Assembly: GCF_000011245.1 (NCBI RefSeq)
Contig: NC_004193.1
Span: 2,830,501-2,894,500 of the forward strand
Source of the DNA: Oceanobacillus iheyensis HTE831
GTDB lineage: Bacteria > Bacillota > Bacilli > Bacillales > Amphibacillaceae
DNA length: 64,000 bases
Reading direction: 5' to 3'
In this document: piece by piece, positions 44,408 through 54,693 of the stretch
Numbering within the stretch: the first letter of the stretch is position 1
Layout: every line of letters starts with the position of its first letter
Made by a program: the position numbers and the translations under genes
The notes under the pieces: model-generated
What the model was told of the DNA's origin: nothing
The model's database searches: none
The model's input: the letters and a program-made list of their open reading frames with translations, nothing else

Positions 44408-45799
44408 TTAAACTGTTTTCTTATGAAGCTGTTTACTTTCTCCTATTTTCTCAATTTCCTCAAGAGAACGACCACGCGTTTCAGGTACACATAATCGAAC
44501 AAATAGTACACCTAGCAGACAAATCGCACCAAAAATTGCGAAAACTGCTTCTTGTGCCATCGAAGCAACCATAACTGGGAATAATAATCCAACTAAGAAA
44601 GATCCGATCCAATTAAACGATGACGCTAATCCCGAAGAACGTCCTCTAATGACTAGCGGGAAGATTTCTCCAACTATAACCCAAGTTAAAGGAGCCCATG
44701 TGAACGAATAAAAAGCAACGTAGATACTTAAGAATACAACGATCATCATTGGACTTGCATTCGGGATAACGATATTTAAAATCGCCGGTAATATAAACGA
44801 TAATCCCATAACAGTTCCACCAAGTGTTAATAATGTACGTCGATTGAACTTGTCAGCAATTAGTAGGAATAGGAGCGAACCTAGTACTAATATTATCCCT
44901 TGAATTATCGGCCACATAAGAGCTGAACTTGCTGCATTCCCTGTCGCATTCTCTACAATTAACGGGATGTAATAAAAAATAGCATTTGCACCCTGGAATT
45001 GTTGGAAAGCAGCTACACCTAAACCAGCAATTACTAAATAACGATATTTACCGCTTAACAGTGTTCCCCAAGATGTTTTTTGGCTTGCTTTTTCTTCATA
45101 TTTTGTTGATGCTTGAATTTGAGAGATTTCGCTTTCAATTTTTTCTTTTGGACGAATATAACTCAATACTTTACGAGCTTCGTTTATTTTATTATTTTTG
45201 ATTAGAAAACGAGGTGATTCTGGTAATCTTAATACTCCGAAGAATAAAATTAACGCTGGTACCGCTGCCAAACTAAGCATTAAGCGCCAAGCCATTGTTT
45301 CCGGTAAATCTTTTAATACAAATGCAACGATATACGAGAGTAACATCCCTGAAACTATCATCGTTTGATTAATTCCTGATAAACGTCCACGTAAACGTGC
45401 AGGGGCCATTTCAGACATATATGCTGGTACTAGAGCTGAAGCTGCTCCTACAGCAAGTCCTAAAATAATGCGAGATACAATCATAAATAGAATGCCATTA
45501 TGAGGAGAAATCCCAGCCATAATAGAACCTAGTGCAAAAATAATAGAAGCGATTAAAATCATCTTACGTCTTCCTATACGATCTGATAATTGACCTGATA
45601 GCGCCCCTCCAAAGATTGCACCTAGCATTAACGATGAAGTAATCCATCCTATTGCAGTAGGATCGTTTTGAAGATTCCAATCACTTTGCAGAAAAGGTAA
45701 AGCTCCTGTCATAACACCAATATCATAACCAAAGAGAATACCTCCAAAAGCTCCAAAAAAATAAATGAACTTACTTGATATTTTCTTATCTTGAATCAT
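44408..45799 (-). CDS. araE: Sugar porter family MFS transporter, probable L-arabinose:proton symporter
   Basis: A 463-residue carrier with 12 membrane segments and sugar-porter signatures: GYDIGVMTGALPF, GQLSDRIGRRKMI, PAYMSEMAPARLRGRL, LPESPRFL, QQFQGANAIFYY and VPETRGRSLEEIE at the C-terminus. It lies downstream of araA in the same orientation, so arabinose is the likely substrate; xylose or another pentose is possible. It has its own upstream cre box, and a hairpin separates it from araA. ATG 45799 has better ribosome-site spacing than ATG 45805. Confidence 0.85.
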   Translation of the reverse strand: MIQDKKISSKFIYFFGAFGGILFGYDIGVMTGALPFLQSDWNLQNDPTAIGWITSSLMLGAIFGGALSGQLSDRIGRRKMILIASIIFALGSIMAGISPHNGILFMIVSRIILGLAVGAASALVPAYMSEMAPARLRGRLSGINQTMIVSGMLLSYIVAFVLKDLPETMAWRLMLSLAAVPALILFFGVLRLPESPRFLIKNNKINEARKVLSYIRPKEKIESEISQIQASTKYEEKASQKTSWGTLLSGKYRYLVIAGLGVAAFQQFQGANAIFYYIPLIVENATGNAASSALMWPIIQGIILVLGSLLFLLIADKFNRRTLLTLGGTVMGLSFILPAILNIVIPNASPMMIVVFLSIYVAFYSFTWAPLTWVIVGEIFPLVIRGRSSGLASSFNWIGSFLVGLLFPVMVASMAQEAVFAIFGAICLLGVLFVRLCVPETRGRSLEEIEKIGESKQLHKKTV

Positions 45800-45872
45800 T
45801 ATCATCCACTCCTATACTACTTTAACTAAGAACCGCCAAAATAAACCGCTACCAAAATTAAATATAGTCGAT

Positions 45873-45886
45873 ATAAAACGCTTTCA
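45873..45886 (-). promoter_or_regulatory. cre-like box upstream of the arabinose transporter gene
   Basis: On the minus strand TGAAAGCGTTTTAT matches 12 of 14 cre positions. It lies about 75-85 bases upstream of the transporter start. Confidence 0.5.
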
Positions 45887-45958
45887 TATTAACCATAATA
45901 CATGGGTTTTTTCTACTATTTAAGTTACATTTATTTCCACTATCAAATTACTTAATTT

Positions 45959-45987
45959 CATCCAAGGAAGGAGTACTTCCTTGGATG
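45959..45987 (-). other. Perfect hairpin between araA and the transporter gene
   Basis: CATCCAAGGAAG and CTTCCTTGGATG form a 12-bp perfect stem with a 5-base loop. No U-run follows on the minus strand, so it may stabilise the araBDA transcript 3' end or be a weak terminator rather than a full stop. Confidence 0.6.
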
Positions 45988-45994
45988 TTTATCC

Positions 45995-47419
45995 TTACTT
46001 AATTACGATATAATCCAATCCTACAAGTTTGGCATACGATACCACTTGATCTGTCGTTAAATTCAAGGAAACAACTGTGTGGTGGCCTCCACCGTTTTCT
46101 ATCCAAGCCTTCACACCATCTTGGAAATTAGGCTTCACTTCCCAAAGTACACGAGCTACTGGCAAGTTAGGTGCAGGAGTTGTTGGCTCAAATGCATTAA
46201 CTTCATTTATAAGAAGTTTAAAATGCGTTCCAAAGTCTGCCATAGAGACAACGACACCATCTCCAGCTTTGCCATCGAATACTAGTCTGGCAGGATCTTC
46301 ACGATCACCTATACCCAGAGGGAAAACAGTAATTTTCGGTTTAGTAGATGCTAAAGTCGGGTCTACCTCAAGCATATGGGATTGAAGAATAGCCTCTTTC
46401 CCCTCGGCTAATTCATATGTGTAATCTTCCATAAAGCCTGTGGATTGGTTATGACTCATCACTTTTAGTAAACGATCAAGGGCTGCCGTTTTCCAATCGC
46501 CTTCACCTGCAAATCCATAACCTTGTCCCATTAAACGTTGAACCGCTAAACCAGGAAGTTGTTTCATCCCATATAAATCTTCAAAGTTCGATGTGAAAGC
46601 ATTGTAACCACCGTCATCAAGAAAGCGTTTAATCGCAATCTCATAACTTGCTTGAACTCTGACACTTGCTTCCCAATCGTCTTTACTGTAATCTCCATAA
46701 TCAAAGTCATAGCTATCTTTGTACTCTGCAAATAAGACATCAATTTCTTCTTCTTTCACAGCATTGACATATTGAACTAAATCGCCAATTGCAAAGTAGT
46801 CGACTGTCCAACCAAATTGAATTTGCGCTTCAATTTTATCTCCATCGGTAACCGCAACATTACGCATATTATCACCGAATCGAGCAACTTTAACGTTAAA
46901 GCTTTCGTTATATGCTGCTGCTACATCCATCCATTCTGCAATTTGGCGTTGCACTTCAGATTTACCCCAATAACCGACTACAACTTTATTTTGTTTATTT
47001 AATCTCGCATTGATAAAACCGTACTCACGATCCCCATGAGCAGATTGGTTTAGATTCATGAAATCCATATCAATGGTATCCCAAGGAATACTTTCATTAA
47101 ATTGCGTTGCTAAATGCAGTAATGGTTTTTGTAATAGTTTCGTTCCACGAATCCACATTTTTGCAGGTGAGAATGTGTGCATCCATGTAATAACACCTGC
47201 AACCTCATCTCGGTAGTTCACTTCTTTCATCACGTTTGTGATTTGGTCGGCATTAATTGCTAAATCTTTCAACACAATTGGATACGGTAGTGCACCACTT
47301 TCATTTAACGCATCTGTAACTGTTTGTGCCTGTGCTTTCACTTCTTGTAACGCTTCTTCTCCGTATAATTGTTGAGAACCGACAACAAACCAAAATTCTT
47401 TTTCTTTTAATGTAAGCAT
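45995..47419 (-). CDS. araA: L-arabinose isomerase
   Basis: A 474-residue manganese enzyme converting L-arabinose to L-ribulose. The N-terminus [15 protein letters not shown] and the later [42 protein letters not shown] and GGHHTV segments are classic AraA. ATG 47419 follows GAGGATGA; the longer ORF extends into araD. It is third in the araB-araD-araA operon. Confidence 0.96.
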   Translation of the reverse strand: MLTLKEKEFWFVVGSQQLYGEEALQEVKAQAQTVTDALNESGALPYPIVLKDLAINADQITNVMKEVNYRDEVAGVITWMHTFSPAKMWIRGTKLLQKPLLHLATQFNESIPWDTIDMDFMNLNQSAHGDREYGFINARLNKQNKVVVGYWGKSEVQRQIAEWMDVAAAYNESFNVKVARFGDNMRNVAVTDGDKIEAQIQFGWTVDYFAIGDLVQYVNAVKEEEIDVLFAEYKDSYDFDYGDYSKDDWEASVRVQASYEIAIKRFLDDGGYNAFTSNFEDLYGMKQLPGLAVQRLMGQGYGFAGEGDWKTAALDRLLKVMSHNQSTGFMEDYTYELAEGKEAILQSHMLEVDPTLASTKPKITVFPLGIGDREDPARLVFDGKAGDGVVVSMADFGTHFKLLINEVNAFEPTTPAPNLPVARVLWEVKPNFQDGVKAWIENGGGHHTVVSLNLTTDQVVSYAKLVGLDYIVIK

Positions 47420-47456
47420 ATTCATCCTCATTTCATAGTTTAATAGTTTCGCTGTA

Positions 47457-48152
47457 TTATTTTTGTCCGTAATAAGCATCTCCACCATGCTTACGTAAAT
47501 AATGTTTATCTAAGATCCGATCCGGTAATTCCGGTGCAAATCGGTTTAATTCTCGAGCAAATAAATTCATTTTTGCCACTTCTTCTAGTACCACGCTATT
47601 CACAACTGCTGATTGAACATCTTTTCCCCAAGTAAAAGGAGCGTGCCCGTGAAGCAAAACACCTGGGATTGCGAAAACATCTAAACCTCGTTCTTCAAAC
47701 GTTTCTATAATTACACGCCCAGTTTCCGCCTCATATCCACGGTCGATCTCTTCCTGAGTCAAAAATCGGGTACAAGGTACCGCGCCATAAAACGTATCCG
47801 CGTGTGTAGTACCCATCACCGGTACATCGAGACCTGCTTGGGCCCAGACAGTTGCCCAAGTGGAGTGTGTGTGAACAATTCCGCCAAGTTCAGGGTAGCG
47901 CTTATAAAGTACTGCGTGAGTTGCTGTATCTGATGAAGGATTTAATTCCCCTTCGACAACATTTCCGTCTAAATCAACAACAACCATATCGCTAGCTTTC
48001 ATTGTTTTGTAATCCACACCACTAGGTTTTATGACAAACAAACCACTTTCACGATCAAAGGCACTAGCATTCCCCCATGTATATTTAACAAGGCCTTGTT
48101 TCGGCAAATCTAAATTTGCTTCAAAAACCTCTTCTTTTAATTGTTCTAACAT
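47457..48152 (-). CDS. araD: L-ribulose-5-phosphate 4-epimerase
   Basis: A 231-residue class II aldolase-fold zinc enzyme converting L-ribulose 5-phosphate to D-xylulose 5-phosphate. Conserved: [21 protein letters not shown], the zinc histidines in [21 protein letters not shown], and [11 protein letters not shown]. It starts 11 bp after araB with TAGGAGGATC as ribosome site and precedes araA by 37 bp. It joins arabinose breakdown to the pentose phosphate pathway. Confidence 0.96.
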   Translation of the reverse strand: MLEQLKEEVFEANLDLPKQGLVKYTWGNASAFDRESGLFVIKPSGVDYKTMKASDMVVVDLDGNVVEGELNPSSDTATHAVLYKRYPELGGIVHTHSTWATVWAQAGLDVPVMGTTHADTFYGAVPCTRFLTQEEIDRGYEAETGRVIIETFEERGLDVFAIPGVLLHGHAPFTWGKDVQSAVVNSVVLEEVAKMNLFARELNRFAPELPDRILDKHYLRKHGGDAYYGQK

Positions 48153-48163
48153 GTCTGATCCTC

Positions 48164-49783
48164 CTAATTTATCTGTTCAATAAAATGCTCTGCTGCAGCT
48201 CCCTCTATAGCTAAACCTTCTTTATAACGTTCCATAAACTTTTCAAAGCCTTCCACATCTAGTCCATCCGGATAAATTTCTTTCGCGGATGCACTTTCAA
48301 ATACTTTTGTATCAAGAAAATCTTCTAAACTCTCATTTCGCTCTCTATTTCTCATATAAGAAGCTAGAATCGCAACTCCCCATGCACCACCATCTCCAGC
48401 AGTGTCCATAACAGAAACTGGAACATTCATAGCAGCAGATACAATCTTCTGTCCTGCTAATGGTGTTTTAAATAAACCACCATGTGCTAGGATGGAATCA
48501 ATCGTAACTTTTTCTTCTTTCGTCAAAATATCCATTCCAATTTTCAATGCACCAAATGCTGTAAACAAGTGCGTTCGCATAAAGTTTGCTAGATTAAAAT
48601 TGCTTTCGGGAGAGCGGACAAACAACGGGCGGCCTTTTTCTATACCAGTGATATTCTCTCCAGAAAGGTAACCGTAACTAAGTAAACCGCCACCATCCGG
48701 ATCCGCTTTCATCGATTTCTTTAACATAACTTCAAAAATTTGATCTGTATCAACCGTCTGCCCCATCGCTTCATAAAACTCACGGAATAAACCAATCCAC
48801 GCATTGAGATCACTTGAGCAATTATTCGCATGAACCATGGCAACTGGGCTACCACTTGGTGTCGTCACCATATCAATTTCTGGATAAACGTCGGTAAGCT
48901 CGTTATCCAATACGATCATGGCAAATACCGAAGTTCCTACGGAGACATTTCCTGTACGCTTTCTAATACTGTTAGTAGCGACCATCCCTGTACCCGCATC
49001 ACCTTCAGGAGGACAGAATGGGATTCCTGGTTGAAGATTCTTTGACCTATCAATAATTTCCGCTCCAACTTGAGTTAGTCTACCTGCTTCTTCTCCACCA
49101 ACAAGAATATTTGGAAGAATATCCTCCACTTCCCATGGATACTGTTTACTTTCAATGGTTTTATTAAATCGTTTTATCATGGACTGATTGTAATCTTTCG
49201 TTGATTTGTCTATTGGGAACACTCCAGAAGCATCACCAATACCAATCACTTTTTCACCCGTTAATAACCAATGAATAAAACCAGATAACGTCGTAATTAC
49301 GTCAATACGAGGAAGATGTTTTTCCTCATTTAATATCGCTTGATAAAGATGCGCAATACTCCATCTTTCTGGGATGTTAAACTGGAATAAATCTGTTAAT
49401 TCTTTTGCTGCAGTAGTTGTTGATGCATTACGCCATGTCCGAAATGGCACTAATAACTCACCAGTTTTATCAAAGGCCATGTATCCATGCATCATCGCAG
49501 ATACTCCAACAGAACCAATCGTCCGAATAGTAATACCATATTCTCTCTCTACATTTTGCTTCATTTCACTATAAGCTGTCTGCAGTCCTGTAACAATATC
49601 AACTAAGTTGTACGTCCAAAAACCATTCTCTAACTCATTTTCCCATTCAAAACTACCAGAAGCTATAGTATGAAAACTATTATCTATTAAAATCGCTTTT
49701 ATCCGAGTAGAACCAAATTCGATGCCAAGTGACGTTTCACCGTTGGCAATCCATTCTTTGATATGTGCTTGATTTTTCTCCAA
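48164..49783 (-). CDS. araB: Ribulokinase (FGGY family)
   Basis: A 539-residue FGGY kinase phosphorylating L-ribulose at C5. N-terminal ATPase motif [17 protein letters not shown], then [21 protein letters not shown], and the C-terminal [12 protein letters not shown] and [15 protein letters not shown] segments. It begins with UUG, supported by AAAGGGG six bases upstream. It leads the araBDA operon and diverges from araR across a region with two AraR boxes and a cre, so arabinose induction and glucose repression are both expected. This FGGY type differs from the longer B. subtilis AraB. Confidence 0.93.
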   Translation of the reverse strand: MEKNQAHIKEWIANGETSLGIEFGSTRIKAILIDNSFHTIASGSFEWENELENGFWTYNLVDIVTGLQTAYSEMKQNVEREYGITIRTIGSVGVSAMMHGYMAFDKTGELLVPFRTWRNASTTTAAKELTDLFQFNIPERWSIAHLYQAILNEEKHLPRIDVITTLSGFIHWLLTGEKVIGIGDASGVFPIDKSTKDYNQSMIKRFNKTIESKQYPWEVEDILPNILVGGEEAGRLTQVGAEIIDRSKNLQPGIPFCPPEGDAGTGMVATNSIRKRTGNVSVGTSVFAMIVLDNELTDVYPEIDMVTTPSGSPVAMVHANNCSSDLNAWIGLFREFYEAMGQTVDTDQIFEVMLKKSMKADPDGGGLLSYGYLSGENITGIEKGRPLFVRSPESNFNLANFMRTHLFTAFGALKIGMDILTKEEKVTIDSILAHGGLFKTPLAGQKIVSAAMNVPVSVMDTAGDGGAWGVAILASYMRNRERNESLEDFLDTKVFESASAKEIYPDGLDVEGFEKFMERYKEGLAIEGAAAEHFIEQIN

Positions 49784-49797
49784 GTAAATCCCCTTTC

Positions 49798-49811
49798 TGA
49801 AAACGCCTACA
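49798..49811. promoter_or_regulatory. cre box upstream of araB
   Basis: TGAAAACGCCTACA matches 13 of 14 cre positions. It lies between the araB ribosome site and the AraR boxes, where bound CcpA would block elongation of araBDA. Confidence 0.62.
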
Positions 49812-49885
49812 TCATTTAATAAAAAAAAGGATACGCTTTCTTTTTTAATATTGGATCTTGTATAATTGTTAAATACAGTTTAATT

Positions 49886-49900
49886 ATTGTACGTACATTT
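49886..49900. promoter_or_regulatory. AraR operator 1
   Basis: ATTGTACGTACATTT is near-identical to the B. subtilis AraR consensus ATTTGTACGTACAAAT. It lies on the araB side of the divergent araB/araR region. Confidence 0.85.
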
Positions 49901-49920
49901 GTCAATTATAAATATATATA

Positions 49921-49933
49921 TATACGTACAAAT
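49921..49933. promoter_or_regulatory. AraR operator 2
   Basis: TATACGTACAAAT shares the ACGTACAAAT half of the AraR consensus. Its centre is 33 bp from that of operator 1, about three helical turns, so two AraR dimers could bind cooperatively on one face of the DNA. It would serve araR autoregulation and araB repression. Confidence 0.72.
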
Positions 49934-50085
49934 TAAATTAATAACGAAAGAATTTAATTCTTTAACCTTTTTATGCGACCAAGAGCAATCTATATTCTTT
50001 TCAATACCTCGAAACTATGTCAAAATATGTACATACAAGTATAGTGACAGGCTGTTAACACACGAACAATAAGGAAGTGATAATC

Positions 50086-51177
50086 ATGAAACCTAAATAT
50101 CAAGTCATCATAGATGATATGAAAAGTAAGATTCTCTCAGGAGAATACAGTGTGTTAGATAAAATCCCAACAGAATCCTCCTTGCAACAAAATTATAATG
50201 TTAGTCGTCACACAGTTCGTAAAGCTATCCTAGAATTATCTAATGAAGGTTTTTTGCGGAGTGAAAAAGGATCAGGCACTTATGTTAGTAACCTTTACAA
50301 AACAAAATATAGTGGTAATACGAACAACAAAAAAACAATTGGTGTAATTACTACCTACATCTCAGATTATATTTTTCCATCGATTATTCGGGGAATTGAA
50401 CGCAGGTTGAATGAAGATAATTATTCTCTACTGTTGGCTAGCACAAATAATGACGTCGAACAAGAAAAAAAGGCGTTGGAAATGATGTTGTCCTATGGTA
50501 TAGATGGTTTAATTGTTGAACCGACGAAAAGTAATTTATATAACCCAAATATAGCTTACTATTTACTATTTATGGAACAAGATATTCCATTCATTATGAT
50601 CAATGCTTACTATGAAGAATTAGATGTACCATTTTTAAGTTTGGATGATGTACAATCCAGTTATCTTGCAACGAATGAATTGATTTTAAAAGGGCATAAG
50701 CAGATTGGTCTGATTTCAAAAGAAGATGATTTACAAGGAAAGTTCCGGATGAAAGGGTATATTAAAGCACTCGGAGAAGCAAAATTACGTTTTCAGCCTG
50801 AAAATGTGTTCTCTTACAATACCGAAACAAAGGAAAATTTATCGACTGACTTGAAGGATTTTATTAATGAAAATAGAGGTTTTCTCACTGCCATTGTATG
50901 TTATAACGATGAAGTTGGTTTAGTTGTAGCCAATTTATGTAAACAGCTCGGGGTATCCATTCCAGATGAATTATCGATTATTGGACAGGACAATTCTTAC
51001 ATTGCTCAAAATGCAAATATCAAACTTACAACCTTGACACATCCCCAAGAGCAAATGGGAAATGATGCCGCAGACTGGGTTATTAAGAAGTTACAGGGAA
51101 GCAAAGACGTATCAAACGAATATTACTATCAACCAAGGTTAATTAAAGGGGAAACGGTAAAAGAGCTAGAGAATTAA
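50086..51177 (+). CDS. araR: Arabinose operon repressor AraR (GntR N-domain, LacI-type effector domain)
   Basis: A 363-residue chimeric repressor. The GntR-type winged HTH spans about 1-70 (KIPTESSLQQNYNVSRHTVRKAILELSNEGFLRSEKGSGTYV). The LacI/periplasmic-binding-like effector domain follows (KTIGVITTYISDYIFPSIIRGIE onward, with DNSYIAQ and PQEQMGNDAADW). L-arabinose is the expected inducer. It is divergent from araBDA with two AraR boxes between them. ATG 50086 follows AAGGAAG; GTG 50077 is less likely. Confidence 0.94.
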   Translation: MKPKYQVIIDDMKSKILSGEYSVLDKIPTESSLQQNYNVSRHTVRKAILELSNEGFLRSEKGSGTYVSNLYKTKYSGNTNNKKTIGVITTYISDYIFPSIIRGIERRLNEDNYSLLLASTNNDVEQEKKALEMMLSYGIDGLIVEPTKSNLYNPNIAYYLLFMEQDIPFIMINAYYEELDVPFLSLDDVQSSYLATNELILKGHKQIGLISKEDDLQGKFRMKGYIKALGEAKLRFQPENVFSYNTETKENLSTDLKDFINENRGFLTAIVCYNDEVGLVVANLCKQLGVSIPDELSIIGQDNSYIAQNANIKLTTLTHPQEQMGNDAADWVIKKLQGSKDVSNEYYYQPRLIKGETVKELEN

Positions 51178-51207
51178 AGCTAAACTTCATTTAGTTTGGC
51201 TTTCTTC
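51177..51207 (+). terminator. Terminator of araR
   Basis: AAGCTAAAC pairs with GTTTGGCTT (one wobble) followed by a short T-rich tail. Confidence 0.65.
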
Positions 51208-51241
51208 CTCCACTGCCTTAACCTCTACCCGATTTTACTCC

Positions 51242-51275
51242 AAAAAAAGAGTCACTCCTTCACGAAGCAACTCTT
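51242..51275 (-). terminator. Terminator of the alcohol dehydrogenase gene
   Basis: On the minus strand AAGAGT pairs with ACTCTT, an inner CTTC/GAAG stem sits inside, and a run of seven T follows. Confidence 0.78.
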
Positions 51276-51283
51276 GTATTCTA

Positions 51284-52408
51284 CTACATTTTAATAATAA
51301 TTCTCGACGAATCCCCTTTTGCTAACTTATCAAACCCTTCGTTTATTTCATCTAGAGAAATAAAATCTGTCATCAATTTATCTACAGGTAGACGATCTTG
51401 TTTAAATAAATTCATGTATCTTGGAATATCACGGTCAGGTACGCAACTACCAACATACGAGCCTTTTAGTGTCTTCTCCTCAGCAGTTAATGTCACATAT
51501 GGAAATGAAAATTGATGTTCTGGATGTGGTAAACCAGTGGTCACTGTAGTTCCGCCACGCTTTGTAATGCCATAAGCGACTTCCATTGCTGGGACAGCAC
51601 CGGCTGTTTCAAATGCATAGTTTACACCGCCATCGGTTGCTTCTTTAATTTGTTGGATAACTGTTTCTTCTGTAGAATTAAAGACATCGGTAGCTCCTAG
51701 TTCTTTTGCTTGTTTAAGTTTGTTTTCATTGATATCTACCGCTATTATTCTGGAGGCACCTGCAGCTACTGCACCCAGTAAAGCACTGAGTCCGATTCCA
51801 CCTAGCCCAACAATTGCAACTGTACTACCAAGCTTCACATTGGCTGTATTCACAACTGCTCCCACTCCGGTTATTACTGCACAACCAAATAATGCGAGTT
51901 TTTCAAATGGAATATCCTTTTTTACCTTTACTAAGGAATTTCTAGATACCACTGCAAATTCTGAAAACGCAGATACACCAAGATGATGATTAATCGCTTC
52001 ACCATCAGCATGTAATCGGATGCCACCACTAATTAATGTTCCAGCAGTATTCGAGTCTGCACCTGGTTCGCATAATGCCGGACGACCTTCTTTACAAGGT
52101 ACACAATGTCCACAACTTGGTACAAACACACATACAATATGATCTCCTGGCTCTAAATATGTAACCCCTTCTCCAACTTCAACAACCACACCGGATGCCT
52201 CATGCCCAAGAGCCATTGGAAGAGGTCTTGGTCGACTTCCATTAATAACGGATAAGTCTGAATGACAGAGACTTGCAGCTTTTATTTGAATTAATACTTC
52301 ACCAAGCTGAGGAGCATCCAATTCTAACGTCTCTATTTTAATAGGTTTACTTTCCTTGTACGGTGAATCTGCTCCTTGAGTACGTAAAACAGCTGTTTTC
52401 ACTTGCAC
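51284..52408 (-). CDS. Zinc-dependent alcohol dehydrogenase (MDR superfamily)
   Basis: A 374-residue NAD(P)-dependent dehydrogenase. Catalytic zinc site: Cys in SLCHSDLSV, GHEASGVVVEVGEGV, and Cys in ALFGCAVITGVGAV. The structural zinc lobe is CGHCVPCKEGRPALC. The Rossmann motif is GLGGIGLSALLGA with DINENKLKQAKELGA. It resembles class III-like or aryl-alcohol dehydrogenases. hxl formaldehyde genes lie 4 kb away, so a formaldehyde or alcohol role is conceivable, but there is no operon link. Confidence 0.9.
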   Translation of the reverse strand: MQVKTAVLRTQGADSPYKESKPIKIETLELDAPQLGEVLIQIKAASLCHSDLSVINGSRPRPLPMALGHEASGVVVEVGEGVTYLEPGDHIVCVFVPSCGHCVPCKEGRPALCEPGADSNTAGTLISGGIRLHADGEAINHHLGVSAFSEFAVVSRNSLVKVKKDIPFEKLALFGCAVITGVGAVVNTANVKLGSTVAIVGLGGIGLSALLGAVAAGASRIIAVDINENKLKQAKELGATDVFNSTEETVIQQIKEATDGGVNYAFETAGAVPAMEVAYGITKRGGTTVTTGLPHPEHQFSFPYVTLTAEEKTLKGSYVGSCVPDRDIPRYMNLFKQDRLPVDKLMTDFISLDEINEGFDKLAKGDSSRIIIKM

Positions 52409-52790
52409 ATCAATCCACTCCTTGAGTCAGGATAGCTTTTTTAGTATTTTAATAAATTTTCATCTGAGTAAAACGTTGTATTCATCATGCCATTCACTGC
52501 ATATTTAATTTTCTCTTTTCCAATGCCGCCAGTATTCACAACTATAATATTAACTACTAAGTTGATTGAAATAAGATTATTTAAATCTGAAAAATCAGTA
52601 TATTATATACACAATTATAACGAAGCAACCACTTTATTGAAAGGTCTTTTATATAAGTTCTTATCGTAATTACATAAAATACGAATTTATCTTTCCCATT
52701 TAGGAAATCTGCTCAGTGAAATTATTAATTGAACCCTCAACCACTATCCATTAAAATACTCATATATAAAGGAAAGGAGATGGGGTAATC
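52409..52790. other. Non-coding gap, no recognised feature
   Basis: AT-rich divergent region between the alcohol dehydrogenase and the SolA-type oxidase. It must hold two promoters, but I see no convincing -35/-10 pair or operator. AAAGGAAAGGAG at its right end is the oxidase ribosome site. Confidence 0.45.
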
Positions 52791-53918
52791 TTGATTTACG
52801 ATATTGCAGTTATTGGAGCAGGATCGATGGGCTTATCAGCGGGATATTATCTTTCAAAAGCTGGAAAAACTGTAGCACTGATTGATTCTAATGATCCACC
52901 TCATTCAGAAGGTTCCCATCATGGGGAAACTCGAATTATTCGACATGCATATGGCGAAGGAGCAGCATACGTCCCATTGGCATTAAGATCGCAAGAATTG
53001 TGGAATGATCTCAATCAAACGTTTAATCAAGATATATTTCATCAGACTGGTGTATTAAATATCGGAGGGGATAATTCTGTATTTTTACAGAATGTGATTC
53101 AATCTGTTCGTCAATATAGATTACAAGCTGAGATTCTATCAGCAAAGCAAATCAATAGTAGATGGCATGGGTTTCGGTTACCTGATCATCTAATGGGGGT
53201 TTATGAAACGAATTCTGGCGTGTTAATGAGTGAAAAAGTTCTCCAGTCTTATCGAGACTTAGCTACAGCACTCGGCGCCTCCTTTTATACCAATGCATAT
53301 ATTCACCATTTGGATGTAACAAATCAACACATAACAATACAATTATCAAGTGATACGATAAAAGCTAAGCAACTTATCATCACTGCGGGAAAAGGAACAA
53401 ATCAAATATTATCTTTACTTGGCTATGAGCTACCATTATTCCCAGTTCGAAAGACGTTCTCGTGGTTCAAGACAGATGAATCTATCTATCATTCTGATGC
53501 CTTTCCTGCCTGGTCTTTTGATAATGGAAACGAAAAATACTACGGCTTCCCTAGTATTGATAATGCTGGTATAAAAATTGGCAGACATGACGGTGGCCAT
53601 CCTGTGAAGGCAGATGAAGCCTTGAAAACTTTTGGAACATACCGTGAAGATAAAGAAGATGTTAGTCAATTTGTTCATCGATACATGTCTCCTAATATAC
53701 AGCACAGCCAAGGGAAGGTTTGCACCTATACAAATACTCCAGACGGTGACTTCATTATCGATCGACTGCCAAACTATCAACATGTACTTGTCGCTTGTGG
53801 TTTCTCTGGTCACGGTTTTAAATTTAGCAGTGCCGTTGGAGAATTATTAAGTCAATTGGCAATTCGAGGAGAAACTAGTTTAGATATATCCCCTTTTTCT
53901 TTAAATAGATTCGTATAA
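52791..53918 (+). CDS. solA: Monomeric sarcosine oxidase / N-methyl-L-tryptophan oxidase family protein
   Basis: A 375-residue FAD enzyme that oxidises N-methyl amino acids, releasing formaldehyde and hydrogen peroxide. Dinucleotide motif IGAGSMG (8-14), family stretch GSHHGETRIIRHAYGEGAAYVPLALRSQELW, and the cysteine of KVCTYTNTPDGDFIID, equivalent to the covalent FAD attachment site of monomeric sarcosine oxidase. It starts with UUG after AAGGAG. The nearby hxlAB formaldehyde-fixing genes make a sarcosine-type substrate attractive (inference). Confidence 0.9.
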   Translation: MIYDIAVIGAGSMGLSAGYYLSKAGKTVALIDSNDPPHSEGSHHGETRIIRHAYGEGAAYVPLALRSQELWNDLNQTFNQDIFHQTGVLNIGGDNSVFLQNVIQSVRQYRLQAEILSAKQINSRWHGFRLPDHLMGVYETNSGVLMSEKVLQSYRDLATALGASFYTNAYIHHLDVTNQHITIQLSSDTIKAKQLIITAGKGTNQILSLLGYELPLFPVRKTFSWFKTDESIYHSDAFPAWSFDNGNEKYYGFPSIDNAGIKIGRHDGGHPVKADEALKTFGTYREDKEDVSQFVHRYMSPNIQHSQGKVCTYTNTPDGDFIIDRLPNYQHVLVACGFSGHGFKFSSAVGELLSQLAIRGETSLDISPFSLNRFV

Positions 53919-53922
53919 ATGT

Positions 53923-53964
53923 AAAAAACAAGGAACGCTGGCAACAACGATCCTTGTTTTTTAT
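53923..53964. terminator. Bidirectional terminator between solA and queE
   Basis: AAAACAAGGA pairs with TCCTTGTTTT; A/T runs on both sides. Confidence 0.88.
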
Positions 53965-53970
53965 TATGGG

Positions 53971-54693
53971 CTACACGCCCCGCTTGTTTCCCCACAAATA
54001 GGTGTGCAATTGTGGTAATACACGAACATCTTTTAGAACCTTATTTTCCATCACAAGGTCAATTAACTTTTCATATTTATCTAGCAGGTCCGATAGTAAT
54101 CTATCATCCTCACTTGCTTCTATATTATCATTCCCTACTTGTAGAAATAATGTAACAAATGGATATCTTACATGTATTTGTTCTGCGTAGGTCAAATCCT
54201 CTTGATCAAAAATGACAACTTTCAAACTAAAATGTCCGTCTTGTTCTTTATCTAATCTCTCAATGATGTTATCGAGTGTAGTAAAATTAGTTTTCATTCC
54301 TGAGCTTGGAGGCTTGGGGGATAATGTTAAGTCATCCACTTTTGTAAACCAATCTTGCCATCTACTTCCCTGTGTTTCCAAAGCGACTTCTATTTGGTGT
54401 TGATGTAATAGATCGACTAATCCATCTATTTGCTTTAATAATGCAGGGTTTCCGCCTGAAATCGTTACATGACCAAATGTATTGCCACCTATATCTTTTA
54501 ATGAATCAAAAACTTCCTCTGGTTCTAACAGTTGAATCGAGTCTTTTTCCGATCCATCCCATGTAAATTTAGAATCACACCAAGAACAAGAGTAATCACA
54601 ACCTGCCGTACGCACAAACATCGTTTTTCTACCTATAACCATACCTTCACCTTGAATCGTAGGACCGAATATTTCCAAAACGGGAATCTTCAT
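53971..54693 (-). CDS. queE: 7-carboxy-7-deazaguanine synthase
   Basis: A 240-residue radical SAM enzyme that converts 6-carboxytetrahydropterin to 7-carboxy-7-deazaguanine in queuosine synthesis. The cluster-binding cysteines are Cys32, Cys36 and Cys39 in CDYSCSWCDS; IFGPTIQGEG precedes them and TISGGNPAL follows. It overlaps the queD stop by 4 bases (ATGA), so the two are translationally coupled. The leader of the operon is a preQ1 riboswitch. Confidence 0.95.
   Translation of the reverse strand: MKIPVLEIFGPTIQGEGMVIGRKTMFVRTAGCDYSCSWCDSKFTWDGSEKDSIQLLEPEEVFDSLKDIGGNTFGHVTISGGNPALLKQIDGLVDLLHQHQIEVALETQGSRWQDWFTKVDDLTLSPKPPSSGMKTNFTTLDNIIERLDKEQDGHFSLKVVIFDQEDLTYAEQIHVRYPFVTLFLQVGNDNIEASEDDRLLSDLLDKYEKLIDLVMENKVLKDVRVLPQLHTYLWGNKRGV

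Noticed and set aside
52487..52669. Plus-strand ORF of 60 codons between the alcohol dehydrogenase and oxidase genes
   Set aside because: No Shine-Dalgarno site and no recognisable protein pattern.
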